A DNA stretch of 64,000 nucleotides from Hyphomonas johnsonii MHS-2 (lineage in GTDB: Bacteria > Pseudomonadota > Alphaproteobacteria > Caulobacterales > Hyphomonadaceae): assembly GCF_000685275.1 (NCBI RefSeq), contig NZ_ARYK01000004.1, positions 124,001-188,000 on the forward strand, read 5' to 3'. The notes beneath the pieces are model-generated. The model saw only the letters and a list, made by a program, of their open reading frames with translations. It had not been told where the DNA came from and made no database searches. The first letter of the stretch is position 1. Every line of letters begins with the position of its first letter. This document shows positions 35,706 to 43,045 of the stretch, piece after piece. Position numbers and translations under genes: made by a program.

Positions 35706-36779
35706 ATGGCCGATCAGGAACCAGACAGTGGCGAAAAGGAATTTGATGCCACCGACGCCAAGCAAACCCAGGCGCGCGAGGACGGCAACGTCCCCCAGTC
35801 GAAGGAGGCGAATGCGCTGGCGCTGATCGTCGGCATCCTGTGTGCCGGCGGCGCCCTCCAGATGACGGTCGGGCGGACCCTGTTCAATGACTTCTCGTCG
35901 CTGCTCTATCATGCCGATTCATTTGCGGGCGACGTTTTCGGCGGTGGCGGCGGCCAGACGCAGCAACTGCTTTTCGGCCTGCTCGTCCAGATCGGCCTGC
36001 TGTTCCTGATACTGGCTGCCGTGGTTGTGGTTTCGCTCGTCATCCAGCGCGCCATTTCATTCTCGTTCAAGAAGATCGCCCTCGACATGAAGAAGCTTTC
36101 ACCGGTCGAGAATCTCAAGAAGCGCTACGGCCCGAGGGGGATTACCGACTTCCTGAAAGACATGGTGAAGCTGGGCTTTGCCGTCGGCATCGCGATCATT
36201 TTCCTCGCGGCGCTGGCCAGGGAATATTATGCCAGCAGCGCCATCGAGATGGGGCATTTCGCCGGCTTCACGTTCAGCCAGGCAATGAAGCTGATCCTCT
36301 GGTTCCTGGCCTTCCAGGTCGTGCTCGCCGCGATCGATCTTCCCCTCCAGAGACGTCTTCACGACAACCGGCTCAAGATGTCCCGGGAGGAAATGAAGAA
36401 GGAGATGAAGCAGAGCGAAGGCGACCCGCAGCTCAAACAGTCACGGCGCCAGGCGGCCTCCCGCATAACGCGCGGCCAGATGATGCAGAACGTGCCGACA
36501 GCGACTGTCGTCATGGTGAACCCGCAACACTATGCCGTCGCCCTGAAATGGGATCCGGACGACGACAAGGCGCCGGTCTGTGTCGCCAAGGGCATGGATC
36601 ATATCGCCGCCAAGATCCGCGAGATCGCAATTGCCAGCAATGTTCCGATCTATCGCGACCCGCCATCCACCCGGTCGATCTATCGCCTGGTCGAAGTCGA
36701 CGAGGAGATTCACCCGGAGCATTTCGCTGCCGTGGCGGCGGCGATCAACTTCGTCGATCGCATCCGCAAGCATATGTGA
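35706..36779 (+). CDS. flhB: Flagellar export switch protein FlhB (NPQH variant)
   Basis: Substrate-specificity switch of the export gate. The 357-residue protein has a charged N-terminus with QAREDGNVPQSKE, four transmembrane helices (to about 225), a cytoplasmic linker, and the C-terminal autocleavage domain. The cleavage motif is NPQH (272-275) where NPTH is the widespread form; Asn, Pro and His are kept, so cleavage is still plausible. The following YAVALKWD and KGMDHIAAKIREIA match the family. Upstream and downstream genes are 8 and 7 nt away. Confidence 0.94.
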   Translation: MADQEPDSGEKEFDATDAKQTQAREDGNVPQSKEANALALIVGILCAGGALQMTVGRTLFNDFSSLLYHADSFAGDVFGGGGGQTQQLLFGLLVQIGLLFLILAAVVVVSLVIQRAISFSFKKIALDMKKLSPVENLKKRYGPRGITDFLKDMVKLGFAVGIAIIFLAALAREYYASSAIEMGHFAGFTFSQAMKLILWFLAFQVVLAAIDLPLQRRLHDNRLKMSREEMKKEMKQSEGDPQLKQSRRQAASRITRGQMMQNVPTATVVMVNPQHYAVALKWDPDDDKAPVCVAKGMDHIAAKIREIAIASNVPIYRDPPSTRSIYRLVEVDEEIHPEHFAAVAAAINFVDRIRKHM

Positions 36780-36786
36780 GGTTCCC

Positions 36787-37107
36787 ATGGCTGCCGGCAA
36801 GCACACACTCCAGAAGATTGTCTCCCTGAAACGCCAGAAGGCCGAGCAGGATTTCCAGGCCGTGCAGCAGGAGCTGGATCGCGTGCGCGAAGCCGCCGAG
36901 GAGATCACATCCACGCTGCGGGCGCTCGACGGCCAGACAGACGGTGCCGACACGCTGATCCTGGCCCATCGCCACGGTCATGTCCGCAAGCTGATCAGTG
37001 ACCTGGATGCGCAGCGCGCAGCGATCGCCGGCAAGGAAGCCGAACTGCTCGCCGCGCGGGAAGTCCTGAAGCGGGCGTTTGATTCCGAAGAACGGCTGAA
37101 GGACTAG
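36787..37107 (+). CDS. fliJ: FliJ-like coiled-coil export protein
   Basis: A 106-residue protein that is coiled coil nearly from end to end (IVSLKRQKAEQDFQAVQQEL, then AQRAAIAGKEAELLAAREVL). This matches FliJ, the stalk of the FliI ATPase and escort of export chaperones. Sequence similarity in the FliJ family is always low; the last place in the flgB-flhB operon and the length support it. I use ATG 36787; the same frame is open far upstream only as a shadow of flhB. Confidence 0.75.
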   Translation: MAAGKHTLQKIVSLKRQKAEQDFQAVQQELDRVREAAEEITSTLRALDGQTDGADTLILAHRHGHVRKLISDLDAQRAAIAGKEAELLAAREVLKRAFDSEERLKD

Positions 37108-37136
37108 CCTGTCTGGCGATGCAGCGGAGCAGGCCC

Positions 37137-38252
37137 CTAAACGGCCGCCGCGCCACGCAGGACCCAGTTCTCCGATGGGTCGAGCGCTGGCCGGATCACC
37201 TTGTACGGCGCCACGTTGACCCGGTCCCTGCCATCACGCTTGGCCTGGTAGACGGCCTTGTCGGCCCGTTCGAGCGCGGGGCCGATGTCGATATCGTCAT
37301 ACCCCGGATTGCTGATGCCGATACTGATCGAAATATTGAATGCGCCGTGCGGGCTGGGAAAGGACTGGCGCTTGACCGCCTTGCGCAACCGGTCTGCCAG
37401 CACCGCTGCCTTGGACGTGCAGGTCTCGGGCAGGACGATGGCGAACTCCTCACCGCCAAGGCGGCCGAGCAGGTCCTCGTCCCGGATATTCTCGGAAATG
37501 GTCCTGATCATGCCTTTCAGGACGGCATCGCCGACCGCGTGCCCATGGATGTCGTTGACCTGCTTGAAGTGGTCGATGTCGAGCATCAGGGCTGACAGCT
37601 CCAGCCCGTGCCGCCGGGACCGCATGACCTCGCGTTCGGCAAACTGGTAGAACGCCCGGCGGTTCAGCGTCTTGGTCAGGGGGTCGGTCATCGCCATGTC
37701 GAACAGGGTGCACTTGTCCTGTTCGGAATCGATCAGGTCGCGCACGGCATACCGGCCTGCGCTGCGCAGGCAGATGTCCTGGCTGACCAGTTCGGCAAAG
37801 CTTTCGAGCAGGGTCTGGTCACCCGCTGTAAAGTCACGCGCCACCCGGTCGGCAAGGCAGAGCGTGCCGAACCGCTTGCCCTCCGGATCGCGCAGCGGGG
37901 CGCCGGCAAAGAAGGCGACATGGGGCGAGCGGATGACGGCCTGCTCACCGGAAAAGAAGCTGTCGTCACGAACGTCGCGCACAATGAACGGCGTGTCGGA
38001 AAGGTGGGCGTGGGCGCAAAACGTCTGCAGCCGGTCAAAATCGGCGGGCGCCACGCCCTGCACACAATGGTACCAGCTGCGGTAACGCTCGTTCAGCGCA
38101 GCGATGACAATCGGCATGTCGAACACGAGCGCAGCTGTCTGTGCGAACTGGTCGGCATCATACATCTCCGAACCGTTCAGGATTTGGTACCGGTACAATA
38201 CATCGGTCTTCTGCTTTTCAAAGCGCGGTCTCGGATATGAATTGAATGGCAA
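37137..38252 (-). CDS. GAF-GGDEF diguanylate cyclase
   Basis: Makes cyclic di-GMP from two GTP. The 371-residue protein has an N-terminal GAF-type sensor (about 30-165, with FIVRDVRDDSFF and a RFGTLCLAD stretch) and a GGDEF domain with the active site GGEEF (266-270). The product-inhibition site RxxD (R257, D260) is exactly 5 residues before it, so the enzyme should be active and feedback controlled. TTG 38252 is chosen because GGGGGA lies 6 nt upstream; an ATG at 38165 would remove the start of the GAF domain. It diverges from bcsA, whose product has a c-di-GMP-binding PilZ domain, so this is a likely local source of the activator. Confidence 0.92.
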   Translation of the reverse strand: MPFNSYPRPRFEKQKTDVLYRYQILNGSEMYDADQFAQTAALVFDMPIVIAALNERYRSWYHCVQGVAPADFDRLQTFCAHAHLSDTPFIVRDVRDDSFFSGEQAVIRSPHVAFFAGAPLRDPEGKRFGTLCLADRVARDFTAGDQTLLESFAELVSQDICLRSAGRYAVRDLIDSEQDKCTLFDMAMTDPLTKTLNRRAFYQFAEREVMRSRRHGLELSALMLDIDHFKQVNDIHGHAVGDAVLKGMIRTISENIRDEDLLGRLGGEEFAIVLPETCTSKAAVLADRLRKAVKRQSFPSPHGAFNISISIGISNPGYDDIDIGPALERADKAVYQAKRDGRDRVNVAPYKVIRPALDPSENWVLRGAAAV

Positions 38253-38355
38253 TTATTGTCCCCCGACAGATCTCTTGCCTGTCTGGGTAATAGAAAAAAC
38301 TTTCGTGAAGGTTAGTTTATCGAATTTCCGAAAAACCTGTAATATCAAATACTTG

Positions 38356-38369
38356 TGATAGTGCTATCA
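38356..38369. promoter_or_regulatory. 14-bp perfect palindrome, candidate operator
   Basis: TGATAG-TG-CTATCA, about 105 bp ahead of the diguanylate cyclase start and 290 bp ahead of bcsA. Size and symmetry suit a dimeric helix-turn-helix regulator; none is encoded beside it. Confidence 0.45.
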
Positions 38370-38525
38370 GCGTCCGATCTGTTTCCCTCTACCGTGGAAT
38401 CTTGTGCGCACCCTGATTGATTTCTGCGGTGCGTGGTCCCGGCGCACCGGATGATTGCGCCCGCGTCACGCGATCCGGGGCAGGGGCCGCCAGGCCCCAA
38501 ACAGTTAACCGGTGATGCGAATCCG

Positions 38526-38548
38526 TTTACTTGGTTTATATAAGTAAA
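38526..38548. promoter_or_regulatory. Inverted repeat TTTACTT-N9-AAGTAAA, candidate operator
   Basis: A perfect 7-bp inverted repeat with a 9-bp AT-rich spacer, 110-132 bp before the bcsA start. Centre-to-centre distance of 16 bp places both arms roughly one and a half helical turns apart. Regulator unknown. Confidence 0.5.
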
Positions 38549-38619
38549 GCTGAATTTAACACATTCCTTGGTTTATCAATAGTTGCGTCTTAGCGATGAA
38601 TTCATGTTGTGATGGCAAG

Positions 38620-38646
38620 TCTATATTTCGAATAACCGAATATAGA
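38620..38646. promoter_or_regulatory. Inverted repeat immediately before bcsA
   Basis: Arms TCTATATTTCG and CGAATATAGA around AATAAC; the arms pair fully except for one extra T. It ends 11 nt before the bcsA ATG, which has no clear Shine-Dalgarno sequence. It could be an operator or an mRNA hairpin covering the ribosome entry region. Confidence 0.55.
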
Positions 38647-38657
38647 AAATCCACCTC

Positions 38658-40856
38658 ATGGAACACGCAGCAACATCATCGGAAAGCAAGGGCCCGGCGT
38701 CCCGGTTCGCCCCCCTGCGCACGGTGAGCGCGGTGCTTGTCCTGTCCTGTGTCGCGGTCCTGGCCGGCGCGCCGACGCCCGACCAGGTGCAGATCCTCCT
38801 GGCGGTCCTTACGGTCTCCACCTTCTTCCTGATGGGCTGGCTGCGCCCCTCGGGCGGGCCGTTCCGCAGCTTCGTGTCGCTCCTGATCGTGTTTACCAGC
38901 ACGCGCTACATGATCTGGCGGGTCACCGAGACGATGCCCTCCGACTCGCCCCTGTCGATCGTCGGCGGCGTGTTCCTGCTGGGCGCGGAAAGCTACGGCT
39001 ATGTGCTGCTCCTGCTGTCCACCTTCCTTTCGGTTGATGTCTACAAGCGCGCCCCGCGCCCGGCACCGCTTGCGCCTGCCGCTTGTCCCACCGTCGACAT
39101 CCTGATCCCGAGCTATAACGAGCCTGACGAACTGCTCGAAGTCACGCTGACCGCTGCCCTCAACGTCAACTATCCTGACGGGCGCAGCAACGTGTACCTG
39201 CTCGACGACGGCGGCACGGTCGCCAAGCGCAACAATGCAGATCCCGTCAAGGCCGCCGAAGCGCAGGACCGCTTCGAGCGCCTGCAGGAAATGTGTGCCC
39301 GCCTCGGCGCGCACTACCTCACCCGCGAGAAGAACGATCACGCCAAGGCAGGCAACATCAACGCGGCCCTGACATCGACATCCGGCGAACTCATCCTGAT
39401 CCTCGACGCCGACCATGTCCCGTCAAACGACATCCTGACCCGCACGGTCGGGTATTTCGTCGAAGACCCGAAGCTCTTCCTCGTCCAGACTCCGCACTTC
39501 TTCCTCAATCCCGATCCGCTCGAACGCAATCTCGGCACGTTCAAGAACATGCCGAGCGAGAACGAGATGTTCTATTCGGTGATCCAGCGTGGCCTCGACG
39601 GGCTCAATGCGTCCTTCTTCTGCGGTTCGGCGGCAGTGCTGCGGCGCGAACTGATCATGGAGATAGGAGGCATCCAGGGAGACACGATTACAGAGGATGC
39701 CGAGACGGCGCTCGAACTCCATTCAAGGGGGTATCGAAGTGCCTATGTCGATCGCCCCATGGTAGCCGGATTGTCGCCCGAGACCTTCTCGGGCTTCATC
39801 GTACAAAGAATGCGGTGGACCCAGGGCATGGTCCAGATCTTCCTGCTGAAGAATCCGCTGCTCAAGAAGGGTCTGACCTTTGCCCAGCGGGTCGGCTATT
39901 TCAATTCCTGCTTCTACTGGTTCTTCCCGCTGGCGCGCATGGCCTTCATCCTCGGCCCGCTGCTCTATCTCCTGTTCGGCATCCAGGTCTATGTCGGCAC
40001 CCTGTCAGACTTCCTGATGTACGGCCTGCCGCACATTGTCGGCGCCCTGATGCTGTCATCCATGCTGTATGGCCATACCCGCTGGGCCTTCGCGTCCGAG
40101 CTCTACGAGGTCATCCAGTCGATCCATTGTTCCGGCGCGATTCTCACGGTCCTGCGCAACCCGCGCTCGCCGAGTTTCGCGGTTACGCCGAAGGGCGAAA
40201 ACCTCGACGAGAACTTCGTCTCGCCGCTCGCGCGGCCTTTCTACATCCTGATACTGATTGTCTGCATTGGTGAAGTCGCGGGCATTGCGCGCTGGTTCCT
40301 CGATCCGGTTGGCGCCGGCGTGATCTCCGTCCTCCTGTTCTGGAACACGTTCCACCTTCTCCTGCTCGTTTCTGCCCTTGGCGTGCTCTATGAGCGCTCG
40401 CAGCAGCGCGTGTTCCCGCGCTTCCAGACCAGCCGCGACATCACGCTCAACCATCTCGGCACGCCGATGCCCGGTCACATGACAGACGTGTCGATCACCG
40501 GCATGGGTGCAACCGTGCCCACATCCTCCGGCAGGCGGTTCGAGGTCGGCGACGTGGTCCAGGCCGATGCCCGCGACCTTGGCGCGGCAGCGGCCTCCTC
40601 GCTCGACCTCAAGGTCCTCTCCGCGCAGGACACGCCCGAGGGGCAGAAGCTGGGCCTCAGCTTCCTCATCGAGACGCAGGACCAATGGACCGCCGTTGTC
40701 GCGCTCATGTACGCGCGCAGCGAGAACTGGAAGACGTTCCGCGACGACCGCGCCACATCCGAAAACATGATGTCCAAGATCGGCGGGCTGGTTCGTTCCA
40801 GCCTCAGCCACGCCATGACCCACATTCAAGCTGTATCCCGGGAAGCCCGCACATGA
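38658..40856 (+). CDS. bcsA: Cellulose synthase catalytic subunit BcsA with PilZ domain
   Basis: Membrane glycosyltransferase that polymerises UDP-glucose into beta-1,4-glucan and moves the chain across the inner membrane. The 732-residue protein has N-terminal membrane helices, the GT2 catalytic set D183 (DDGG), D250xD252, D347 in TED and Q383-RMR-W387 (QxxRW), further helices, and a C-terminal PilZ domain. The PilZ c-di-GMP contacts are present: RxxxR (580-584) and DxSxxG (D610, S612, G615). So activity should depend on c-di-GMP. The gene lacks an obvious ribosome binding site and follows an inverted repeat. The stop overlaps bcsB (ATGA). Confidence 0.95.
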   Translation: MEHAATSSESKGPASRFAPLRTVSAVLVLSCVAVLAGAPTPDQVQILLAVLTVSTFFLMGWLRPSGGPFRSFVSLLIVFTSTRYMIWRVTETMPSDSPLSIVGGVFLLGAESYGYVLLLLSTFLSVDVYKRAPRPAPLAPAACPTVDILIPSYNEPDELLEVTLTAALNVNYPDGRSNVYLLDDGGTVAKRNNADPVKAAEAQDRFERLQEMCARLGAHYLTREKNDHAKAGNINAALTSTSGELILILDADHVPSNDILTRTVGYFVEDPKLFLVQTPHFFLNPDPLERNLGTFKNMPSENEMFYSVIQRGLDGLNASFFCGSAAVLRRELIMEIGGIQGDTITEDAETALELHSRGYRSAYVDRPMVAGLSPETFSGFIVQRMRWTQGMVQIFLLKNPLLKKGLTFAQRVGYFNSCFYWFFPLARMAFILGPLLYLLFGIQVYVGTLSDFLMYGLPHIVGALMLSSMLYGHTRWAFASELYEVIQSIHCSGAILTVLRNPRSPSFAVTPKGENLDENFVSPLARPFYILILIVCIGEVAGIARWFLDPVGAGVISVLLFWNTFHLLLLVSALGVLYERSQQRVFPRFQTSRDITLNHLGTPMPGHMTDVSITGMGATVPTSSGRRFEVGDVVQADARDLGAAAASSLDLKVLSAQDTPEGQKLGLSFLIETQDQWTAVVALMYARSENWKTFRDDRATSENMMSKIGGLVRSSLSHAMTHIQAVSREART

Positions 40857-43045
40857 ACAAGCTCGCCAGATCAACCGCCCTTGCACTCGTCTTTGCGATT
40901 GCCTCCTTCACCCGGCCTGCCACCGCGCAGGTGCAGCCGGAAGACGCCGCCTATGACGTCTATGCCCGCTACCGCGATGACCCGGCAATCACCACGCAAC
41001 AGGTTGAACCGGGCCTGTGGCGCGCGCACCTGCCGCTGGCCATGCTGCGGTCGGAGCAGGGGCCGATCCGGCTCGACGGTGCGGAAGACACGGCCCGCAT
41101 GGGCTTTGCCCTGGCGCCCCAGGCAGATGTCCAGTCAGCCCGCCTGGTGCTGCGCCATGTCAGCGGCCGCGGCCAGGCAAAGGCCGACCCGCAGCTGCGC
41201 CTGACAGTCAATGACCGCTTCGTCGGCCAGCTCGCCGGCGTCACGACGAACGCTGCCGGGGTGAATGAAGTGGTGCTCGACCCATCCGTTCTGATGACCG
41301 GCTTCAACACGCTCGGCATCGATGCCGTGCAGCGCTACACCTATGATTGCCAGGACCCCGACGCGCCCGAACTCTGGACCGACATCGACACAACCCGGTC
41401 CTATGTCGAAGTCACCTATACGCGCCACCCGTTCGCCGGGTCGCTCGCCGACCTGGGTGCGCTCGTGACGGCCGGTGTCGGCGGTGTCGATCATCTCGGC
41501 ATTGTCACCGGTGATGGCGCCATGACGCCGGACAGGCTCCGCTGGGGTGCCCTGTCGGCACAGGCCGTCAGCAACCGGCTCGGCTATCGCCTGCCGGATA
41601 TTGCGCCGCTGGCTCCAGGTGCGCTCACGACAGACGCCGCAGGCATGGACATTGTCGCTGTCGGCACCGTCGCAGAGCTCGGGGGCCTCGTGCCGCCTGA
41701 AGCATCGGCGCTTTCGGGCGACGAGGCCTGGCTGTCGATTGCGCCGTCTCCGGCAGATCCGACCCATTTCATGATCATTGCGTCCGGCCTGACGCCGGCC
41801 GGTGTCGAAGGCGCCGTGCGCGCGCTCGCACAGGACAATTTCCCGCTGTCCGATTCGGACGCGCTCCTCCTGTCGGGCGCGGACCTTCCGTCCGGCGCGG
41901 TCGTCGCCCGGAAGCGCCCGATCGAGGCTGGCGCAAAGTACACGTTCAGCAATCTCGGCCTCGCCGACACTTCCCTGTTCGGCAAGGACCACGGTTCTGT
42001 CGAGCTTGACTTCGACCTGCCTGCCGACCTGCGTTTCCGGACAGCCGGCGAGGCGGTCTTTTCGCTCGACTTTGCCTATGGCGCAGGGCTGCGGGATGAT
42101 TCCGTCGTCAATATCGTGGTCAATGGAGAGTTCCAGCGAGCCATCCGCCTGACCAATCCCGATGGCGAAGTGATGCCCGGCTACCAGATCGGCATTCCAA
42201 CCAGCGCCCTGCGCCCTGGCCACAACACTGTCGCGTTCGAAGTCGAACTGTCGACCGAAAGCGAGGGCCTGTGCTCGACGCGGAGCATGCGCCATCTCGC
42301 CTTTGTCCTGAAGGACACCTCCACGCTGACCCTTCCGGAGGCTGACGCCTACGTCGAATTGCCGAACCTCGCGCTGCTGGCCGAAACCGGCTTTCCCTAT
42401 ACCGGCCTCGGCGCTGACGGGTTCGCCATCCGGGCCGGCGATACGCAGCCTGAAACAGCGGCGGCTGTGTGGACGCTCGCCGCACGCCTCGGCCAGATGC
42501 ACGGCACGGTGTTCACCGGCGTGGATTTCGGATTCGGGCTGGACCTCGGCGACCAGGACACGCTGGTTGTCGGCACCCGCACGGCGCTCGCCGGCTTCAT
42601 GCCAGCCAGTATCAGCTTTTCCGGCGACGCTGGCACGGTTGACGGCGGCACCTTTTCCCGTGACTTCAAATCGGTTGATCTCGGCGACAATGGCCTGCTG
42701 ATCGAAGGCCAGTCACCGAGCTTTGCCGGGCGCCTCGTTACGGTCATGACGGCTGAAACCGAACAGCGTCTCCTGTCATCGGCGAAGTCCCTGGTCCAGC
42801 CGAGCCACTGGAGCCAGCTCGAGGGCGGCGCAGCCGTCTGGCGCGACAATGCCGCGACGGTCGTGACCCAGGCGCCCGCCACCCGCTTTGCTGTCGGCAC
42901 GATGGACCCCGACGAGCGGGCCCGGATGAAGAGCGCCCAGTCGCCGTGGCGCTGGATTCTCACCATTGCCGGCATCCTGTTCGCGCTCGCTTCGGTGCTT
43001 GCCCTGATCGCGCGCTACATGCGGGACCGGATGAACGAGAGTTGA
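40853..43045 (+). CDS. bcsB: Cellulose synthase periplasmic subunit BcsB
   Basis: Periplasmic partner that receives the glucan chain from BcsA; its C-terminal helix is needed for BcsA activity. The 730-residue protein has a signal peptide (about 1-25, ATAQV), jelly-roll carbohydrate-binding regions (LRLTVNDRFVGQL; a second similar block with SVVNIVVNGEFQRAI), and one C-terminal transmembrane helix (WILTIAGILFALASVLAL). It overlaps bcsA and the next gene, so A, B and C are translationally linked. Confidence 0.92.
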   Translation: MNKLARSTALALVFAIASFTRPATAQVQPEDAAYDVYARYRDDPAITTQQVEPGLWRAHLPLAMLRSEQGPIRLDGAEDTARMGFALAPQADVQSARLVLRHVSGRGQAKADPQLRLTVNDRFVGQLAGVTTNAAGVNEVVLDPSVLMTGFNTLGIDAVQRYTYDCQDPDAPELWTDIDTTRSYVEVTYTRHPFAGSLADLGALVTAGVGGVDHLGIVTGDGAMTPDRLRWGALSAQAVSNRLGYRLPDIAPLAPGALTTDAAGMDIVAVGTVAELGGLVPPEASALSGDEAWLSIAPSPADPTHFMIIASGLTPAGVEGAVRALAQDNFPLSDSDALLLSGADLPSGAVVARKRPIEAGAKYTFSNLGLADTSLFGKDHGSVELDFDLPADLRFRTAGEAVFSLDFAYGAGLRDDSVVNIVVNGEFQRAIRLTNPDGEVMPGYQIGIPTSALRPGHNTVAFEVELSTESEGLCSTRSMRHLAFVLKDTSTLTLPEADAYVELPNLALLAETGFPYTGLGADGFAIRAGDTQPETAAAVWTLAARLGQMHGTVFTGVDFGFGLDLGDQDTLVVGTRTALAGFMPASISFSGDAGTVDGGTFSRDFKSVDLGDNGLLIEGQSPSFAGRLVTVMTAETEQRLLSSAKSLVQPSHWSQLEGGAAVWRDNAATVVTQAPATRFAVGTMDPDERARMKSAQSPWRWILTIAGILFALASVLALIARYMRDRMNES

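Larger units (their letters stand above)
38253..38657. promoter_or_regulatory. Divergent control region of the diguanylate cyclase and bcs operon
   Basis: No gene is visible in these 405 bp. The region is AT-rich next to bcsA and contains three inverted repeats (listed separately), TTAACC at 38505 and TTAAC at 38556, and a GC hairpin at 38483-38498 (GGGGCC/GGCCCC, 4-nt loop) without a T-tract. Confidence 0.6.
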
